From Coriobacteriia bacterium (GTDB taxonomy: Bacteria; Actinomycetota; Coriobacteriia; Coriobacteriales; UBA8131), in contig WQXZ01000024.1 in assembly GCA_009781525.1 (NCBI GenBank), positions 1 through 15,657 on the forward strand: 15,657 bases of DNA, read 5' to 3'. The translations under genes were made by a program, and so were the position numbers. The notes beneath the pieces are model-generated. The model saw only the letters and a program-made list of their open reading frames with translations. It ran no database searches and was not told the origin of the DNA. Shown here one piece after another: positions 13,445-15,657 of this stretch (position 1 is its first letter; the number at the start of each line of letters is the position of its first letter).

Positions 13445-13645
13445 CTATTCATTTGCGTCAGAATACACCTGAGCCTTTTCACTTAGCTCATCAATAGACA
13501 AGTCATCGAAAAGCGTTTTTTGCCACTCGGTGTAGTCAAAGGGTTCTCGAATAATCGAGGCAATGAAGCGCTCAGCATCAACGCTTCCCAGCCTTGCAAT
13601 AAGCGCCTCCATACCTTCGACGCGCAATACAGCTTCAGAGGTCAT
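13445..13645 (-). CDS. Small partner of the PIN protein, putative antitoxin
   Basis: A 66-residue protein, mostly helical by eye: MTSEAVLRVEGMEALIARLG, then DAERFIASIIREPFDYTEWQ and an acidic C-terminus. I associate this REPFDYTxWQ type of small protein with PIN-domain neighbours in gut bacteria, but its function is not established as far as I know. Start 13645 is preferred over 13666 because AAAGGAAG lies about eight bases upstream. It overlaps the PIN gene's stop by 11 bases, so translation is coupled. The order is toxin first, partner second, the reverse of most such modules. Its size, charge and coupling suggest an antitoxin. Confidence 0.6.
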   Translation of the reverse strand: MTSEAVLRVEGMEALIARLGSVDAERFIASIIREPFDYTEWQKTLFDDLSIDELSEKAQVYSDANE

Positions 13646-14072
13646 TGCCGGCTTCCTTTCTGACAAAGTCTATGGGGTTGATTACAGTAATACCTTCGAT
13701 GCTTTTTCGAAGAAGACCATCATCTGTCGCTATCAGGTATTTTGCACCTGACTCGATTGCGCACGATATATGCAAGGCATCTTTTGTTCTGACACCAGAC
13801 TCCTTAATTGCATTCGCTTTTGCAATAATGCTGCTGGATTCAAGGCAACGAACGCTAGCAACACTTTTCCATGCTAATGTGCTAAAACATCGGTGAACAT
13901 AGCGTTTCACACTATTATCATATTCAAAAACATACGACCAAACAATCTCATAGGTTCCGCCACTAATCTGAGACTGTATATGCAGTTTTGCATCAGTCTC
14001 TAACCGATTACGAACATTGCTTTGATCGTTAAACAGACGATTAAAACAACAGTTATCAAGATATATTCTCAT
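13635..14072 (-). CDS. PIN-domain protein, putative VapC-like ribonuclease toxin
   Basis: A 145-residue PIN-fold protein; such proteins cut RNA with Mg/Mn held by acidic residues, and many are toxins of type II modules. Candidate metal ligands are Asp6 in MRIYLDNCCFNR, Glu43 (or Glu50), Asp98 in TKDALHISCAIE and Asp117/118 in LIATDDGLLRK. The ending VINPIDFV is also typical of the group. All motifs are intact, so it may be active. Start 14072 follows AGGGAAAAG closely and a strong promoter lies 20-50 bases upstream. It heads a two-gene operon with the small downstream protein. Confidence 0.75.
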   Translation of the reverse strand: MRIYLDNCCFNRLFNDQSNVRNRLETDAKLHIQSQISGGTYEIVWSYVFEYDNSVKRYVHRCFSTLAWKSVASVRCLESSSIIAKANAIKESGVRTKDALHISCAIESGAKYLIATDDGLLRKSIEGITVINPIDFVRKEAGNDL

Positions 14073-14088
14073 ACATATCTTTTCCCTG

Positions 14089-14120
14089 ATGATTATATCA
14101 TGGGGTAATTCTCACACCAA
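14089..14120 (-). promoter_or_regulatory. Promoter and operator-like palindrome of the PIN operon
   Basis: On the minus strand TTGGTG (14120-14115), a 17-base spacer and TATAAT (14097-14092), with an upstream TG making an extended -10, form a good promoter. The -10 lies inside the palindrome ATGAT-ATA-ATCAT (14089-14101), where the module's own proteins could bind. The -35 lies in the last codons of the helicase gene. Confidence 0.6.
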
Positions 14121-15657
14121 AGCGTCTGCCTGTAAGCCTTCGAAGTCCAGGTAGTCTTCGATGAACTGCTTTTTTAAAAGACTCAAGGGAATATAATCAT
14201 TGTACTTTCCTGGAATCTGCACTTTCTCTGGCAGTGGTAGGTTGTTAAGGTCGGGGTTCGAGTTGAGGATGTCGCGCACGTGAGCTTCCAGCTCACCAGC
14301 TGTGCCATCGAAGGCTACCTCCAGGTAGACTGCTGTTATCCAGGGTAGCCTGCTTTTGATGCCACGTTCCTGCAGCAGGTAATGAAGCGTGAAAAGCTGC
14401 CTGGTACCAACCCAGGGAAAGATCGCATACTTTCTATCGGAAAGCGGAGTTATCAGGTTGTCAATGATGCCGCTGTTTTGGGCAATGTAGCGTATCTCGC
14501 CCAGTCGCTCGGTGCATCGTTCGCTTAAGTATGCATACACCCTGTCGTTGCCTTCACCTGCCAATACCTGGCGCATCCTTTGCACCAGCACCGTATGCAG
14601 TCGCACTTCGAAATCGACATCCCACTCAACCAGCGAGATGCCAGGAACCCGCTTGACAAAGATGACCTTCGATTTCTGGTTGACATCAACCACCTCCCAG
14701 GTGAGCCCCGCGAGAGCGAAGCGAATTCCCACGGGGTAGATCTTATCCACAGTTCCTATTGTTCTATTTTCGTCTTTGACTAACAGGTACTCAGGGGTTT
14801 CAAAGACGGTCAGGAACTTGTAACTGTTGACAACCTTTTCGCCTTCGCGGCCGATCAGCAGTCCACCGCGTTCACTGCGCTCGATTTGTTCAGTCGCTAT
14901 CAGGTGCGAGAGGAGCTGGCGGTAGTCATCCTGGCTGATGTGCTTAAAGCAACCCAGACTTAGTATTGCCTGCGCCAGGGCAGCGGCGGAGAGCTCGCCG
15001 TTGCTTTTGAGGTGGCTCATGGTCTGGTGGTAGAGCAGGTTGTAGGCGTGGTGCAGGGGCGCGATCGGTTCGAGCCAGTGCTCGCGGGTGTAGAGCTCGA
15101 TGATAGCGATGATGCGCAGCAGCTCCCAGTTGATCGGTGCCAGGCTGTCGTCGGAGTTGATAACCAGGTCTTCGACCAGGGTAAACAGCAGTTGGGGAAT
15201 CTGTCCTCGACGGCCGCTGCGACCAAGCCGTTGGGCAAAGCTGGATACGCTGATGGGCGCGCCGATCTGCACTGCTTGGTCAAGGGAGCCGATGTCGATA
15301 CCTAGCTCTAGGGTGACGGTGGCTCCGGTGACAATCTTGTCGGTTGAGGCTTTCATCTCTTCTTCGGTGGATTCGCGAATCAGTGCTGAGACGTTACCGT
15401 GGTGCACCCGATATACATCGGGAGCCTTGTTGCGAGCGGCGATTTCTTTGAGGTTGGCTATTGCCAGCTCGGCTTCTTCGCGGCTGTTGGTGAAGACGAT
15501 AGTCTTTTTATCAAGCGTTTGCTTGAACAGGTACTCGTAGTGTTCGCGGTGACCGATGTCTCCGCTGACGGTTTTGATTACGTTGTTGCTACCGTCGCGC
15601 TGCTCCAGATCGCGCTTGTCAGCGTAGTTGACGAAGCGCTCAACATGCAAGCCGATG
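14112..15657 (-). CDS. DEAD/DEAH-box helicase, Lhr-like, C-terminal part (5' end outside window)
   Basis: The frame is open to the window edge (IGLHVERFVNYAD...), so the first RecA domain with the Walker motifs is missing from view. What is seen is the second RecA domain: TIVFTNSREEAE (motif IV), TGATVTLELGIDIGSLDQAVQIG (motif V region) and SFAQRLGRSGRRGQ (motif VI). After it come a winged-helix-like region and a long C-terminal region with no motif I can name. This is the architecture of the Lhr-like superfamily-2 helicases, which act on DNA or DNA-RNA hybrids in repair or RNA processing. Its last 15 codons are duplicated at 13361-13405, and a promoter for the PIN module overlaps its end. 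Confidence 0.82.
   Translation of the reverse strand, partial: IGLHVERFVNYADKRDLEQRDGSNNVIKTVSGDIGHREHYEYLFKQTLDKKTIVFTNSREEAELAIANLKEIAARNKAPDVYRVHHGNVSALIRESTEEEMKASTDKIVTGATVTLELGIDIGSLDQAVQIGAPISVSSFAQRLGRSGRRGQIPQLLFTLVEDLVINSDDSLAPINWELLRIIAIIELYTREHWLEPIAPLHHAYNLLYHQTMSHLKSNGELSAAALAQAILSLGCFKHISQDDYRQLLSHLIATEQIERSERGGLLIGREGEKVVNSYKFLTVFETPEYLLVKDENRTIGTVDKIYPVGIRFALAGLTWEVVDVNQKSKVIFVKRVPGISLVEWDVDFEVRLHTVLVQRMRQVLAGEGNDRVYAYLSERCTERLGEIRYIAQNSGIIDNLITPLSDRKYAIFPWVGTRQLFTLHYLLQERGIKSRLPWITAVYLEVAFDGTAGELEAHVRDILNSNPDLNNLPLPEKVQIPGKYNDYIPLSLLKKQFIEDYLDFEGLQADALV
14118..14161 (-). repeat. 3' end of the helicase gene (copy B, in the gene)
   Basis: This is the in-gene copy of the duplicated tail, encoding the last residues of the helicase. 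With copy A (13361-13405) it flanks the PIN module in direct orientation, 757 bases apart. The match ends at CTTCGA. Confidence 0.85.

Noticed and set aside
13361..14161. Phage or integrative element with an integrase
   Set aside because: The flanking repeats look like attachment-site duplicates, but the enclosed DNA holds only the PIN pair and no recombinase.

Overview
The window looks like chromosome of a medium-G+C actinobacterium, most likely of the class Coriobacteriia. This is inferred from three things: the style of the core proteins, a DUF559/AbiEi-like protein of a type I associate with that class, and a PriA that keeps a full set of helicase motifs, unlike the PriA of mycobacteria and streptomycetes. 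No rRNA or tRNA is present to confirm it.

Layout. (1) 1-700: the N-terminal end of an IS3-type transposase running off the left edge, a decayed coding remnant, and then a promoter and stem-loop leader. (2) 734-2906, plus strand: a Sec-secreted protein and a lipoprotein with about seven beta-propeller blades, visibly more A+T-rich than what follows; probably an acquired cell-surface pair of unknown function. (3) 7431-3118, minus strand: a tight operon of PHP-type histidinol phosphatase, diacylglycerol/sphingosine-kinase-like lipid kinase and the replication-restart helicase PriA (the last two overlap at GTGA). (4) 7480-8060: non-coding DNA holding a G+C-rich tandem repeat and a structured 194-bp segment bounded by a 25-bp perfect inverted repeat. 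The right arm covers the promoter region of a DUF559 nuclease-like gene (8084-9148). (5) 11428-9195, minus strand: ribulose-phosphate 3-epimerase and a cysteine desulfurase, overlapping at ATGA. (6) 11501-13324, plus strand: arylamine N-acetyltransferase, a Phd/YefM antitoxin whose toxin appears eroded to its two ends, and an isoprenylcysteine-methyltransferase-like membrane protein. (7) 14072-13445, minus strand: a PIN-domain protein with a small overlapping partner gene, flanked by a 44/45-bp duplication of the 3' end of the neighbouring helicase gene. (8) 15657-14112: the C-terminal part of a DEAD/DEAH helicase, cut by the right edge.

Three themes cross gene boundaries. First, low-complexity Ala/Pro/Gly-rich inserts, encoded by G+C-rich repeats, sit in loops or termini of otherwise conventional enzymes (PriA, cysteine desulfurase, epimerase, DUF559 protein, and mildly the PHP phosphatase). 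Second, several genes have an extended -10 hexamer placed 6-7 nt before the start codon with no Shine-Dalgarno sequence, which suggests leaderless transcripts. Third, the 12390-14170 region carries recombination scars linking two toxin-antitoxin loci and a helicase gene. The strongest candidates for something undescribed are the 25-bp inverted-repeat segment before the DUF559 gene and the duplicated helicase tail flanking the PIN module.
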